A DNA stretch of 10,919 nucleotides from Candidatus Glassbacteria bacterium RIFCSPLOWO2_12_FULL_58_11. Lineage in GTDB: Bacteria; Gemmatimonadota; Glassbacteria; GWA2-58-10. The stretch spans positions 1 to 10,919 of the forward strand of contig MFIX01000028.1 in assembly GCA_001780825.1 (NCBI GenBank), written 5' to 3'. A model generated the notes under the pieces. The model was not told the origin of the DNA. It did not search any database and saw nothing but the letters and a program-made list of their open reading frames with translations. Position numbers and translations under genes: made by a program. Position 1 is the stretch's first letter. Every line of letters starts with the position of its first letter. Below, piece by piece: positions 1-6,478 of the stretch.

Positions 1-260
1 ATCTCGAGCTTTTCGCAATCCACGCTGGCCAGCAGCTCGCCCCGGGCCACCAGGTCGCCCTCCTCCTTGTTCAGGCTGACCAGCAGCCCGGTAGCCAGGC
101 TGCCAGCCACTACATCCACCGCCTCGAAAGTGCCCGAGGCGGAAAACGCTTCCTGTTCTTTCCCGCATCCGACCAAAAGCCCCAGGGACATTAGCGCCAG
201 AAGCGCGGCCAAACTCCCGGATGCCCTCTTTATCCAGCGGACCGTACCATCGAACCTCAT
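1..260 (-). CDS. Efflux periplasmic adaptor (HlyD/AcrA-type membrane fusion lipoprotein), N-terminal part
   Basis: The 5' end of a gene that runs off the left edge; 86 codons are visible. The product begins with basic residues and a hydrophobic stretch ending in a lipobox, L29-V30-G31-C32, so it is probably a lipoprotein anchored in the inner membrane. After C32 the chain reads into a biotinyl-lipoyl-like beta region (TFEAVDVVAGSLATGLL, then EEGDLVARGELLASVD), the usual start of adaptors that join an inner-membrane pump or ABC exporter to a TolC channel. The ATG lies 21 bases after the tolC-like stop and has a GGAGG site 5 bases upstream. It is third in the tetR-tolC-adaptor operon. The pump itself is probably just outside the window, so RND or ABC type cannot be decided. 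Family assignment is inferred from the short visible part. Confidence 0.8.
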   Translation of the reverse strand, partial: MRFDGTVRWIKRASGSLAALLALMSLGLLVGCGKEQEAFSASGTFEAVDVVAGSLATGLLVSLNKEEGDLVARGELLASVDCEKLE

Positions 261-281
261 TCTCTCCTCCACGGCTGTCGG

Positions 282-1649
282 TTAATGATTATCCTGTCGT
301 TCATCTGTCTGTTTTTCGGCCCAGCGCTCATCGATCCGGGCGGTCAGCTCACCGGTGGCATAGGCCAGCTGCCAGCGGGCCAGGCCCAGGTCGAGCTCGG
401 CCCTGGTCACCTCGATGGCGCTGATTGTCTGCGCATCCTCGGCGTCGATAAACTGGGTGTTGGTCACCTGGCCCTGTTCGAAGCGGCTGCGGACAATGCG
501 GAACTGCTCCTCCGCGGCCTCGAGTCCAGAGTGCGCCACGGAAATCCGCTCCCCGGCCTCCTCTGCCGTCAACGAGGCCTGCTGGACTTCCAGGGCGATC
601 TGCTGGCCCAGTATCCGGCGGTTCGCCAGGGTCTCCTCCCACTGGGCCTTGAGCTTGGCTACCGCGTAATCTTTGCGCCCCCAGTCGAAAAAGCTCCAGC
701 TCATCCCTATCCCGGCGCGGCCATAGCCGATCCACTCGTTCCTGAACTGATCGATACCCGGCCGGGCCACATTGCCATTGGCGAAAAGGCGCAGCACGGG
801 TTTGTTTTCCGAGGCCAGTCCCGCGGCCATGGATTCGAGCGAGGCCAACCGGGAGTCGTAGGCCGCCAGCTCAGGCCGCCGGGCCAGCGCCGAGTCGAGC
901 CGAGACTCAGACGGCAGCGGCTGTGGAATCTGTCCGGCGCTGTCGGCGAACTCGGCCGCGCTGGTCAGGGGAACTCCGATCCTGAGCAGCAGCTCTGAGC
1001 GGGCCAGTTTCTCGGCATTGGCACTGCGGCTCAACATCAGGCGGGCCTGTTCCAGATGGACCCGGCCCTTGAGGACCTCATCGTAGGTCAGCAGTCCTGA
1101 GCTGCCGAGCGCCTGCAGGTGACGATAATGTTCATCCGCGGTTTCCACGGAGCGCTCGGCGATCTTTCTCTCGCTCCGGGCGGCCAGCAGGCGCAGGTAA
1201 CCGGCCCCGGCCTCGAAAGCGAGAGTCTCGCGCAGCGCTCTCAGCGACTCGAAACTGGATTGCTGCTGGTCCTGGTCGGCCTTTAGCTTATCGCGGCGGC
1301 CGCCCCAATCATAAAGCAAGTGTCCGGCCTCGATACTTATCCCGGCATCATTGTGTCCGCCCAGGGGCAGATTGCGGCCCGGCAGGGGAATTTTAGGCAC
1401 ATAGCTGTTCGCCGTGTAATGTGCTCCGAAAGAAAAATCGGGCTTGAATAGCGTACGATCCTGCTCGACCGTATTCCGGGCCTGCTCCACCCGCCAGCGG
1501 CCGGCCTTGACCGCAATGTGTCCGGTCACTGCGGCTTCTACACAGTCCCAGAGCCCCATCTCCTCTTCAGCCGCCAGCCGCGACGGGAACCCCATCAGCA
1601 TTAACAGCAGCAATTGGAGCGGGATGAAACCCAGCGCAAAACTCCTCAC
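282..1649 (-). CDS. TolC-family outer membrane efflux channel
   Basis: 455 residues, normal for the OEP/TolC family, which forms trimeric channels spanning the outer membrane and periplasm. An N-terminal signal peptide (hydrophobic core about residues 5-20, cleavage probably near the Ala pair at 26-27) is followed by long helical segments. The family's two-fold internal duplication is visible: YDWGGRRDKLKA near residues 113-124 is echoed by FDWGRKDYAVAKLKA near 321-335, and each half has long Ala/Glu/Arg-rich coiled helices (about 125-225 and 340-435). A typical RRPEL element sits at 257-261. The start is GTG (1649-1647), supported by AGGAGG six bases upstream; it overlaps the tetR stop by four bases (GTGA), implying translational coupling. 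The adaptor gene follows after 21 bases, so this is the exit duct of the same pump. The substrate is unknown. Confidence 0.92.
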   Translation of the reverse strand: MRSFALGFIPLQLLLLMLMGFPSRLAAEEEMGLWDCVEAAVTGHIAVKAGRWRVEQARNTVEQDRTLFKPDFSFGAHYTANSYVPKIPLPGRNLPLGGHNDAGISIEAGHLLYDWGGRRDKLKADQDQQQSSFESLRALRETLAFEAGAGYLRLLAARSERKIAERSVETADEHYRHLQALGSSGLLTYDEVLKGRVHLEQARLMLSRSANAEKLARSELLLRIGVPLTSAAEFADSAGQIPQPLPSESRLDSALARRPELAAYDSRLASLESMAAGLASENKPVLRLFANGNVARPGIDQFRNEWIGYGRAGIGMSWSFFDWGRKDYAVAKLKAQWEETLANRRILGQQIALEVQQASLTAEEAGERISVAHSGLEAAEEQFRIVRSRFEQGQVTNTQFIDAEDAQTISAIEVTRAELDLGLARWQLAYATGELTARIDERWAEKQTDERQDNH

Positions 1650-2308
1650 CTGTCGCCTCCTTTTTCAGCTTTCAAAATCCCGTGCAACAGCAGGTCGGCG
1701 ATATGTCCGGCCCGCTCTTTAGCGAATCGCTCCGCCTCCCGCTCATCCAGAGACAGGACCACCCGGGCCACCGGGCGGAAAAGAATGAATATGGAGGACA
1801 TGCCCACCAGCGACATCAGCGTATGACGGTGGTCCACCTGGCGCACCGCACCTAGGCGCTGTCCCTGGCTTAGTGTTTCGTTCAGCGCTCCGGGGAAATC
1901 ATAATCCCTGATCCGTCCCGTGAGCTCCTCCAGCACGCCCTCCAGGACCTCCCCGCCGACCGCGATTTCGCTCATCATCAGCCTCAGCAATCCTGTATTT
2001 TCGCTGTACATTTTGACATAAAATTCCGCCAGGGCCCGGATCTTTTTCTCCAGCGGAGCCTTCTCGCCGATTATGCCTTCGATGTTCCTGAATATCCCGG
2101 AAAAAGCGTTGCCGATAACGAGCCGGTAGAGATTCTCCTTGCTATTGAAATAATAGTAGATCATCGCCTTGTTGGCCCCGCAGCCAGCGGCAATTCTCTG
2201 CATGCGGGCGCCCGCCAGGCCATGGGCGATAAATTCCTTCCCCGCGGCATCGAGAATCCTCTCCCGCGTGGACAACTCCGCTTGCGGCTGTGTTCGGTTT
2301 TCTTTCAT
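1646..2308 (-). CDS. TetR/AcrR-family transcriptional regulator of the efflux operon
   Basis: 220 residues, typical TetR size. The N-terminal DNA-binding domain spans about residues 13-60: TRERILDAA opens helix 1, and the helix-turn-helix ends in the family signature (GCGANKAMIYYYFNSKENL, 42-60). Residues 65-210 form the variable all-helical ligand and dimer domain. It is first in the operon, four bases overlapping the channel gene, and its promoter region carries two TetR-type palindromes at the start site, so it most likely represses its own operon and is released by a pump substrate. The Shine-Dalgarno is weak (GGCGAG about six bases before the ATG), which would keep repressor levels low. 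The ligand cannot be predicted from sequence. Confidence 0.92.
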   Translation of the reverse strand: MKENRTQPQAELSTRERILDAAGKEFIAHGLAGARMQRIAAGCGANKAMIYYYFNSKENLYRLVIGNAFSGIFRNIEGIIGEKAPLEKKIRALAEFYVKMYSENTGLLRLMMSEIAVGGEVLEGVLEELTGRIRDYDFPGALNETLSQGQRLGAVRQVDHRHTLMSLVGMSSIFILFRPVARVVLSLDEREAERFAKERAGHIADLLLHGILKAEKGGDR

Positions 2309-2328
2309 AAGTTACTCGCCGATAAATT

Positions 2329-2344
2329 AACTAACCGTTTAGTT
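2329..2344. promoter_or_regulatory. TetR-type operator, second palindrome in the leader
   Basis: AACTAACCGTTTAGTT is a 16-base palindrome with one mismatched pair. Its flanks align with the proximal site (TTAAC.AA....TT.GTT in both), and the two centres are 17 bases apart, so the sites are related tandem copies. It lies between the predicted transcription start and the tetR ATG. Confidence 0.6.
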
Positions 2345-2363
2345 TAACCAATCAGTTGGTTAA
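2344..2363. promoter_or_regulatory. TetR-type operator, proximal palindrome
   Basis: Perfect inverted repeat TTAACCAA-TCAG-TTGGTTAA, two 8-base arms around a 4-base centre. It touches the -10 box and covers the predicted start site of the minus-strand operon, so a bound TetR dimer would block polymerase. Assigning it to the adjacent TetR protein is inference from position. Confidence 0.75.
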
Positions 2364-2391
2364 TTATAAAAGCCTTCCCTGTTCCTGTCAA
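2363..2391 (-). promoter_or_regulatory. Consensus sigma-70 promoter of the tetR-tolC-adaptor operon
   Basis: On the minus strand a perfect -35 TTGACA (2391-2386) and a perfect -10 TATAAT (2368-2363) are separated by exactly 17 bases. Transcription should start near 2356, about 48 bases before the tetR ATG. Such a strong promoter on an efflux operon fits tight repression by the adjacent operators. Confidence 0.85.
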
Positions 2392-2411
2392 GCCATTTTC
2401 GATTTTTTTGC

Positions 2412-2420
2412 TGGTATAAT
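2412..2420 (+). promoter_or_regulatory. Candidate extended -10 promoter of the DUF5666-like gene
   Basis: TGG-TATAAT is a full extended -10 element, with a perfect -10 hexamer and the TGn motif. The -35 position 17 bases upstream (GCCATT) is poor, as is common for extended -10 promoters. It would give a leader of about 70 bases. It lies back to back with the tetR promoter, so binding at the operators might affect it slightly. Confidence 0.5.
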
Positions 2421-2495
2421 CCTTGCAAAATATTCAGAGGCCGGAAAGAATTCCTGTGCCGCAAATAACGTCTGTTAAAGGGCTGGATCAGTCGC

Positions 2496-3392
2496 ATGCA
2501 CAGATCGTCGAACAAAATCGTCCGCGCCATGCTGCACTTTTTTCCCCTGTTGGCCCTGCTATTACTTTTCGACTGCGGCGATTCACGGCTTCCCTCGGGC
2601 CTCCTCAACCCGGGTGGCGATGATACTCAGCCCGGCGGCGGAGGTTCCACCGACCAGTCCGAAGCAGCCCTCGATATCACGCTGACTGTCCGTCAGGGCA
2701 CGCCCGAGAACCAGCCGGCTCTGGCGGTAGCCAATGATGACACCTCCTCGGACAGCCTGCATCTCTTTATCGATGTGGCCGTGGAGAACGCCGGCCCGGA
2801 TGTGCTGCATGTGCCTGTGGATGTCATAACTTTGAACATGCGCACCCGGATCACATTTGTCGATCTGCCCTACAAAAAGCACTTTCGTTCCGGGAAAATA
2901 AAGCTGGTAATCGGCTGGACGCACGGGGGCTTGCAGGCCAGCGATACTCACGAGGTGGAATTTTCGACAGACAGCGCCCTGGTGGTAAACATACCGCTTA
3001 GCCGGGTGGATTCCCTGAAAGTGTCCGACAATGTCGCGGTCTATGGCGAGGTGCTCTCTCCCGGCCGTTTTATCCGGGCCAACAGGGTCCAAGCTTTCGA
3101 CTCAACCGCCGCGCCGCGTACTCCGAAACCGGACCTGGTGGGAGATGTCAGGCTGATCGATACCCGCGCCAACCGTCTCCAGGTAGCCAATACCACCGTG
3201 GTGCTCGGCGATACGACGCATGTCGTGAACGCCGAGGGCCAGTTGATCGGAATTGACCAACTGGCCGTGGGGGCCAACGAATTTACGATCACCGCCCTGG
3301 CCTGGGCTTTCACCACCGGCATCGGGACAACCGCCAACGGTTGGGAATTCAAGCGCTTCAACATCAATGTCGCCCGCCCGTTCACGCCCTGA
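2496..3392 (+). CDS. Exported protein with DUF5666-like C-terminal region
   Basis: 298 residues. An N-terminal basic patch and hydrophobic core (about 11-25, HFFPLLALLLLF) form a signal sequence or membrane anchor. Cys27 follows, but the preceding L-F-D is not a normal lipobox, so lipidation is uncertain. A Gly/Asp/Pro-rich linker (about 39-55) leads to a beta-rich domain (about 60-205). Residues about 215-268 (GDVRLIDTRANRLQVANTTV, then LIGIDQLAVGANEFTITA) resemble the DUF5666 pattern of short strands ending in an L..G..V-type motif. DUF5666 proteins are secreted or cell-envelope proteins without known activity. The ATG at 2496 has only a weak AAAGGG site 13 bases upstream; ATG 2529 is an alternative start but has no better site. 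The gene is divergent from the efflux operon and convergent with the dioxygenase gene, leaving 36 bases with no clear terminator. Function unknown. Confidence 0.65.
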   Translation: MHRSSNKIVRAMLHFFPLLALLLLFDCGDSRLPSGLLNPGGDDTQPGGGGSTDQSEAALDITLTVRQGTPENQPALAVANDDTSSDSLHLFIDVAVENAGPDVLHVPVDVITLNMRTRITFVDLPYKKHFRSGKIKLVIGWTHGGLQASDTHEVEFSTDSALVVNIPLSRVDSLKVSDNVAVYGEVLSPGRFIRANRVQAFDSTAAPRTPKPDLVGDVRLIDTRANRLQVANTTVVLGDTTHVVNAEGQLIGIDQLAVGANEFTITALAWAFTTGIGTTANGWEFKRFNINVARPFTP

Positions 3393-3428
3393 CCCCCTCC
3401 CCTGCAATCGCCGCAAAGCCGGTCCGTT

Positions 3429-4178
3429 CTATTTCAGCTCGAGCAGCCTGTCCGTGTAAGGGTCCCAGCCGCAGTGGCGGTCGAAGCGGTGCAGACCGTT
3501 TTCAAATTCCGGAGCGGAATATTCATAGACTATGGCCCAGCGGTCCTCGGCGGAGCGGTTAGGCTTCGAGCGGTGGACCAGCAGGCTATGGAACACTATC
3601 GCGCCCCCGGCTTTGACCGGGACAGGAATCGCTCGGGCTTCCTGCTCTGAGCTGAGCAGCGGCTTGCCCGGGTCCCGCTCAGCCACTTTCAGTATTCCCC
3701 ATTTATGCGAGCCGGGAATCACCTCCAGGCAGCCGTTTTCCAGTCCGGCGTTCTTTAGCGCGATCCAGCAGCCGGCCAGCTCCGGCCGACCCTTTCCCCA
3801 GTAGGCGAAATCCTGGTGCCAGGGGAATGCCGAGCCGACCCCCCGCTGTTTGAGGACCATGATCCCGCGGTAGAAAAACAGCCTCGGCGACATGAAACGC
3901 GAGACCAGCTCCAGCAGCCGTTTTTTCCGCGCCAGCTCTTTGAACAGCGGGTGCTGCTCCAGCAGATTGTGGATGCAGCGCAGCGCCAGAATCCGGCCCG
4001 CGCCGTCCTTTTCAAACAAGTGTTCATTCTCGTCCGGCCGCGCCAGCAGACGCCGGGAAAGCGCCGGCACGATCTCCTCCAGCGCTGCCAGTTCACCTCT
4101 ATCCAGGAGGCCTTCCACCAGGACATAGCCTTCCTCCCGGTAAGCCTCTTCCATTTCGCGGTCCAGTACCGGATCCAT
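3429..4178 (-). CDS. Phytanoyl-CoA dioxygenase (PhyH) family Fe(II)/2-oxoglutarate oxygenase
   Basis: 249 residues, within the bacterial PhyH range. The double-stranded beta-helix core is readable. The HxD iron ligands are H121 and D123 in FPWHQDFAYW; the distal histidine is H202 in VFHSLLVHRS; R213, eleven residues later, is placed to bind the 2-oxoglutarate carboxylate, the same spacing as in human PHYH (LLIHG...FR). CLEVIPGSHKWG (150-161) is another family hallmark. The enzyme should couple oxidative decarboxylation of 2-oxoglutarate to hydroxylation of a small molecule; the family is diverse (phytanoyl-CoA, ectoine, natural products, phosphonates) and nothing here identifies the substrate. 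A GGAGG lies close to the ATG (about 3 bases). It stands alone between convergent and divergent neighbours, with no sign of belonging to a biosynthetic operon. Confidence 0.88.
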   Translation of the reverse strand: MDPVLDREMEEAYREEGYVLVEGLLDRGELAALEEIVPALSRRLLARPDENEHLFEKDGAGRILALRCIHNLLEQHPLFKELARKKRLLELVSRFMSPRLFFYRGIMVLKQRGVGSAFPWHQDFAYWGKGRPELAGCWIALKNAGLENGCLEVIPGSHKWGILKVAERDPGKPLLSSEQEARAIPVPVKAGGAIVFHSLLVHRSKPNRSAEDRWAIVYEYSAPEFENGLHRFDRHCGWDPYTDRLLELK

Positions 4179-4378
4179 ATTCCTCCCCTGGCCTCTGTTT
4201 TTAAAAAAATCTCAGCAAATTGCCGCCGCCGGCGATTAACGGAAAATCCGCCGGAAAACTATATGATTTTTCACGCAAAAAAGCAATTCGACATTGGCGG
4301 AACTTATCCAGCGGTACGGATTATAAACAACATGACGCCGGGAGCCTTGCGGAAAGTAGATTTTATGCCCACTGCCTC

Positions 4379-4407
4379 TTGACAGCCCGGGTTTTTTATA
4401 ATAGAAT
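4379..4407 (+). promoter_or_regulatory. Candidate sigma-70 promoter of the acidic-protein gene
   Basis: TTGACA (4379-4384) and TAGAAT (4402-4407) are separated by 17 bases: a perfect -35 and a -10 with one mismatch. A nearby TATAAT (4397-4402) is only 12 bases from the -35 and so is less likely to be used. The start would be near 4414, giving an AT-rich leader of about 105 bases. The rest of the 340-base gap between the dioxygenase gene and this small gene shows no further clear element. Confidence 0.6.
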
Positions 4408-4519
4408 AAGGCAACTTTTTCGAAAGCTGATTTTTGTTCTTCCAATTGTATAACTTATAAGAAGTTACACAGCTTTGGATCAAATTTGTTATTTCCCGGC
4501 CAACGTTCCAGGAGGGTCT

Positions 4520-4702
4520 ATGGACAACTATTCTTACAACAACAGCGATGATCCATTGGAAGAAGATTTCGACGATTTGGAGGATGAGGAGCTGGAGGAA
4601 GACCTGTTCGAGGACGACCTGGAGTACGACGACGAACTGGAAAAGGACGAATATTACGATGAGGAAGAAGAGGAAGAAGACTCTTTCGATGATTATGATT
4701 GA
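4520..4702 (+). CDS. Small highly acidic protein, 60 residues, function unknown
   Basis: 36 of 60 residues are Asp or Glu (18 each), with a single Lys (K42), no Arg, His or Cys, and scattered Tyr/Phe (Y4, Y6, F17, F30, Y36, Y45, Y46, F56, Y59). Leucines recur every 4-6 residues (20, 25, 29, 34, 40), then a run of six Glu (48-53) and an acidic tail. I chose the ATG at 4520 because AGGAGG lies four bases upstream; the in-frame ATG at 4475 has no such site. Together with a good promoter, this suggests a real, well-translated gene. No family is recognised. Options include a disordered polyanion binding basic proteins or metal ions, or a DNA-mimic-like protein; these are guesses. It stands alone, after the divergent dioxygenase gene and before the lysA leader. 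A wobble-containing stem (4703-4711 with 4743-4751) follows the stop but lacks a U-run. Confidence 0.7.
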   Translation: MDNYSYNNSDDPLEEDFDDLEDEELEEDLFEDDLEYDDELEKDEYYDEEEEEEDSFDDYD

Positions 4703-4841
4703 AGCGGCTGGAATCGCCTGAACCACGGCCCGTGAGCGCCCCCCGGCTGCTCCTTCAGGATAGTAATAATTTGCAGTAAAAAGTGCATCTAATTCATAAT
4801 TCATCTCCGGTCCGGTCCGCCCTGGCGTCGACCCTTTATTC

Positions 4842-4870
4842 TTGACAGTTTCCCGCGATAAAATTACTTT
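4842..4870 (+). promoter_or_regulatory. Candidate promoter of the lysA leader and lysine cluster
   Basis: A perfect TTGACA (4842-4847) is followed after 17 bases by TACTTT (4865-4870), a weak but plausible -10. A start near 4877 would give a leader of about 355 bases before lysA. A second TTGACA at 4942-4947 has no acceptable -10 at the right distance. Confidence 0.4.
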
Positions 4871-4876
4871 TAGCAT

Positions 4877-5208
4877 CATAAAAAATGGCCTCAGCGCCCG
4901 AGTCGTTTCAGACCTTTGTCTGATCATTGCGGCGGATACATTTGACAGTGGCGGCCGGCTCGACAAGCGAAAATAAATTCATAAAATGAACCTTTATCCA
5001 AGTGACGGAATGTCTATCCTGACTCGAAAGTTGAGAGTGCCGATTCACCCGCTGGCGCCTGTGGCCGCAGAGGGTGGTATCCGGAGCTGCCCATGTCCTT
5101 TCAGATAAATGCCGATTCCTCGGCAATCCCGGGCAAAGGGCTTTAGGACCATGACCGACCCTGAATAGCGATCCGCTGGCCAGCTTCCAAGGACAGCGGT
5201 TTTTTTTT
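4877..5208 (+). promoter_or_regulatory. Structured 5' leader of lysA, candidate attenuator or riboswitch of unidentified class
   Basis: This stretch has no convincing gene but is rich in RNA helices. A 6-bp hairpin lies at 4908-4923 (TCAGAC/GTCTGA, loop CTTT). A long imperfect hairpin spans 5040-5084, where CCGATTCACCC pairs with GGGTGGTATCCGG. A stem CATGTCCT (5092-5099) with AGGACCATG (5145-5153), one bulge, encloses a 6-bp hairpin TGCCGA-TTCC-TCGGCA (5110-5125). AGGGT (5071-5075) can also pair with ACCCT (5158-5162), closing the region. It ends in an intrinsic terminator just before lysA. Lysine-pathway genes are often controlled by lysine riboswitches, but the conserved lysine-aptamer words are not visible. 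AGGGTGGTATCCGG (5071-5084) resembles a T-box word but lies some 90 bases from the terminator, unlike T-box leaders. The regulatory role is inferred from layout. Confidence 0.5.
5173..5208 (+). terminator. Intrinsic terminator between the leader and lysA
   Basis: CCGCTG (5173-5178) pairs with CAGCGG (5194-5199) around a 15-base loop and is followed at once by nine T residues (5200-5208). It sits 24 bases upstream of the lysA ATG, downstream of a structured leader, so it is placed for conditional termination of the lysine operon transcript rather than for ending an upstream gene. The preceding coding gene ends 470 bases earlier. Confidence 0.75.
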
Positions 5209-5232
5209 GCCGGTTTTTGATCGGGAGCGAGA

Positions 5233-6474
5233 ATGATGGAATTTACCTTGCGCAATGACGAGCTTTACTGTGAAGATGTCCCGCTGGCCGAAATCGCGGA
5301 AAAGATCGGCACGCCCTGCTTCGTTTACAGCACCGCGGCGCTGCTGAAGGCTTACGAAGACCTGGACCGGGCTTTCTCCGGTGTCGAGCACCTGATCTGT
5401 TTCTCGGTCAAAAGCAACGGTAACCTGGCCGTGCTCAGCCTGCTCTCCAGGCACGGCGCCGGGATGGACATTGTCAGCCGGGGCGAGCTTTTCCGGTCCC
5501 TCAAAGCCGGGGTCCCGGCGGAGCGGATAGTTTACAGCGGAGTCGGCAAAACTCGGGAGGAGATCCGGTACGCGCTGGAAAGCGGGATCCTCTCTTTCAA
5601 TGTGGAGAGCCTGCCGGAGCTGGAGGCGCTGGACCGCGAGGCGGGCCTTCTCGGCAAGCGCGCCCCGGTCAGCCTGCGGATCAACCCGGATGTGGAAAGC
5701 CACACCCATGAATACACGGCCACCGGAAAAAAGGAAAACAAGTTCGGCATCCCTTATGCCGGAGCCCTCCAGGCTTACGCTCAGGCTGCCGGCTACCGCA
5801 ACCTGGAGATCCGGGGAATTGACACGCATATCGGCTCCCAGATCACCAGCTTCGAGCCTTTCATTCAGGCCTTCCGGAAAATCGCCGACCTGTTCAACAC
5901 TTTGCGCAATAAGGGCTTCGATCTCCAGTTCTGCGATATCGGCGGCGGGCTGGGAATCGCCTACCGGGATGAGACGCCGCTGACCGCGGAGCAGTATGCC
6001 TCGGCCGTGCGGCCAATCCTCGAGCCCCTGGGCTGCCGGATCATCCTCGAGCCGGGGCGCTTTATCAGCGGCAATGCCGGCGTCCTGCTGACCCGGGTAA
6101 TCCATTTCAAGCAGACCGGCGTGCGCAATTTCGCCGTGGTGGATGCCGGCATGAACGACTTGATCCGGCCGAGCCTGTACGGGGCCTACCACGAGATCCT
6201 GCCGGTCCATGCCAACGGCGGACCGGAGGTGAAAATGGACGTGGTCGGGCCGATCTGCGAATCGGGGGACTGGCTTGCCAAGGACCGTCAATTGCCTAAA
6301 TTAAAAGAAGGCGATTTGCTCTGCGTCAACAGCGCTGGAGCCTACAGCTACACGATGAGCTCCAACTACAACAGCCGGCCCCGGGGCGCCGAGGTTCTGG
6401 TGGATGGCCGCAAGTACCGGGTGGTGAGGCGCGCCGAAACTTATGACGACCTCATACGCGGCGAGGAGGTTTGA
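5233..6474 (+). CDS. lysA: Diaminopimelate decarboxylase
   Basis: 413 residues, normal length. It converts meso-diaminopimelate to L-lysine and CO2 in the cytoplasm using PLP. It is a fold-type III (alanine racemase-like) enzyme: K60 in FSVKSNGN is the PLP lysine; HIGSQ (199-203), GGG (237-239) and EPGR (273-276) bind cofactor and phosphate; CESGD (342-346) carries the catalytic Cys reaching over from the partner subunit; and AYSYTMSSNYNSRPR (370-384) is the C-terminal signature. Two ATGs are adjacent (5233 and 5236); GGGAG at 5223-5227 is 5 or 8 bases away, so the second may be preferred. It is the first gene of the cluster, behind the attenuator-like leader, and its last codons carry the Shine-Dalgarno of dapF. 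All key residues are present. Confidence 0.96.
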   Translation: MMEFTLRNDELYCEDVPLAEIAEKIGTPCFVYSTAALLKAYEDLDRAFSGVEHLICFSVKSNGNLAVLSLLSRHGAGMDIVSRGELFRSLKAGVPAERIVYSGVGKTREEIRYALESGILSFNVESLPELEALDREAGLLGKRAPVSLRINPDVESHTHEYTATGKKENKFGIPYAGALQAYAQAAGYRNLEIRGIDTHIGSQITSFEPFIQAFRKIADLFNTLRNKGFDLQFCDIGGGLGIAYRDETPLTAEQYASAVRPILEPLGCRIILEPGRFISGNAGVLLTRVIHFKQTGVRNFAVVDAGMNDLIRPSLYGAYHEILPVHANGGPEVKMDVVGPICESGDWLAKDRQLPKLKEGDLLCVNSAGAYSYTMSSNYNSRPRGAEVLVDGRKYRVVRRAETYDDLIRGEEV

Positions 6475-6478
6475 TACT

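Noticed and set aside
4475..4519. Longer start of the acidic protein at ATG 4475
   Set aside because: There is no ribosome binding site there, while AGGAGG precedes ATG 4520, and the extra residues differ in character from the acidic body.
4703..4751. Stem after the acidic gene as an intrinsic terminator
   Set aside because: The pairing uses wobble bases with a 31-base loop and is not followed by a T-run.
4942..4947. Second TTGACA in the lysA leader as another promoter
   Set aside because: No acceptable -10 hexamer is found 16-18 bases downstream; the sequence there is AAGCGA.
5071..5084. AGGGTGGTATCCGG as a T-box riboswitch core
   Set aside because: It matches the T-box word only with an insertion and two changes, it is explained as one arm of the 5040-5084 hairpin, and it lies about 90 bases before the terminator instead of overlapping it. 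I kept it only as a search to run.
5077..5092. GGTATCCGGAGCTGCC as part of a cobalamin riboswitch
   Set aside because: It superficially resembles the B12 box, but the following CCGCAACTG-type segment and the 3' conserved end are missing, and the downstream genes make lysine.
4986..5108. 40-codon open frame in the lysA leader as a leader peptide
   Set aside because: It has no Shine-Dalgarno, only one Lys codon, and overlaps the RNA stems. Lysine attenuation by a leader peptide would need a Lys-rich run.
5143..6291. Long minus-strand open frame opposite lysA, and similar ones opposite dapL and others
   Set aside because: These are shadow frames of GC-rich genes on the plus strand; the plus-strand products carry full catalytic motifs.
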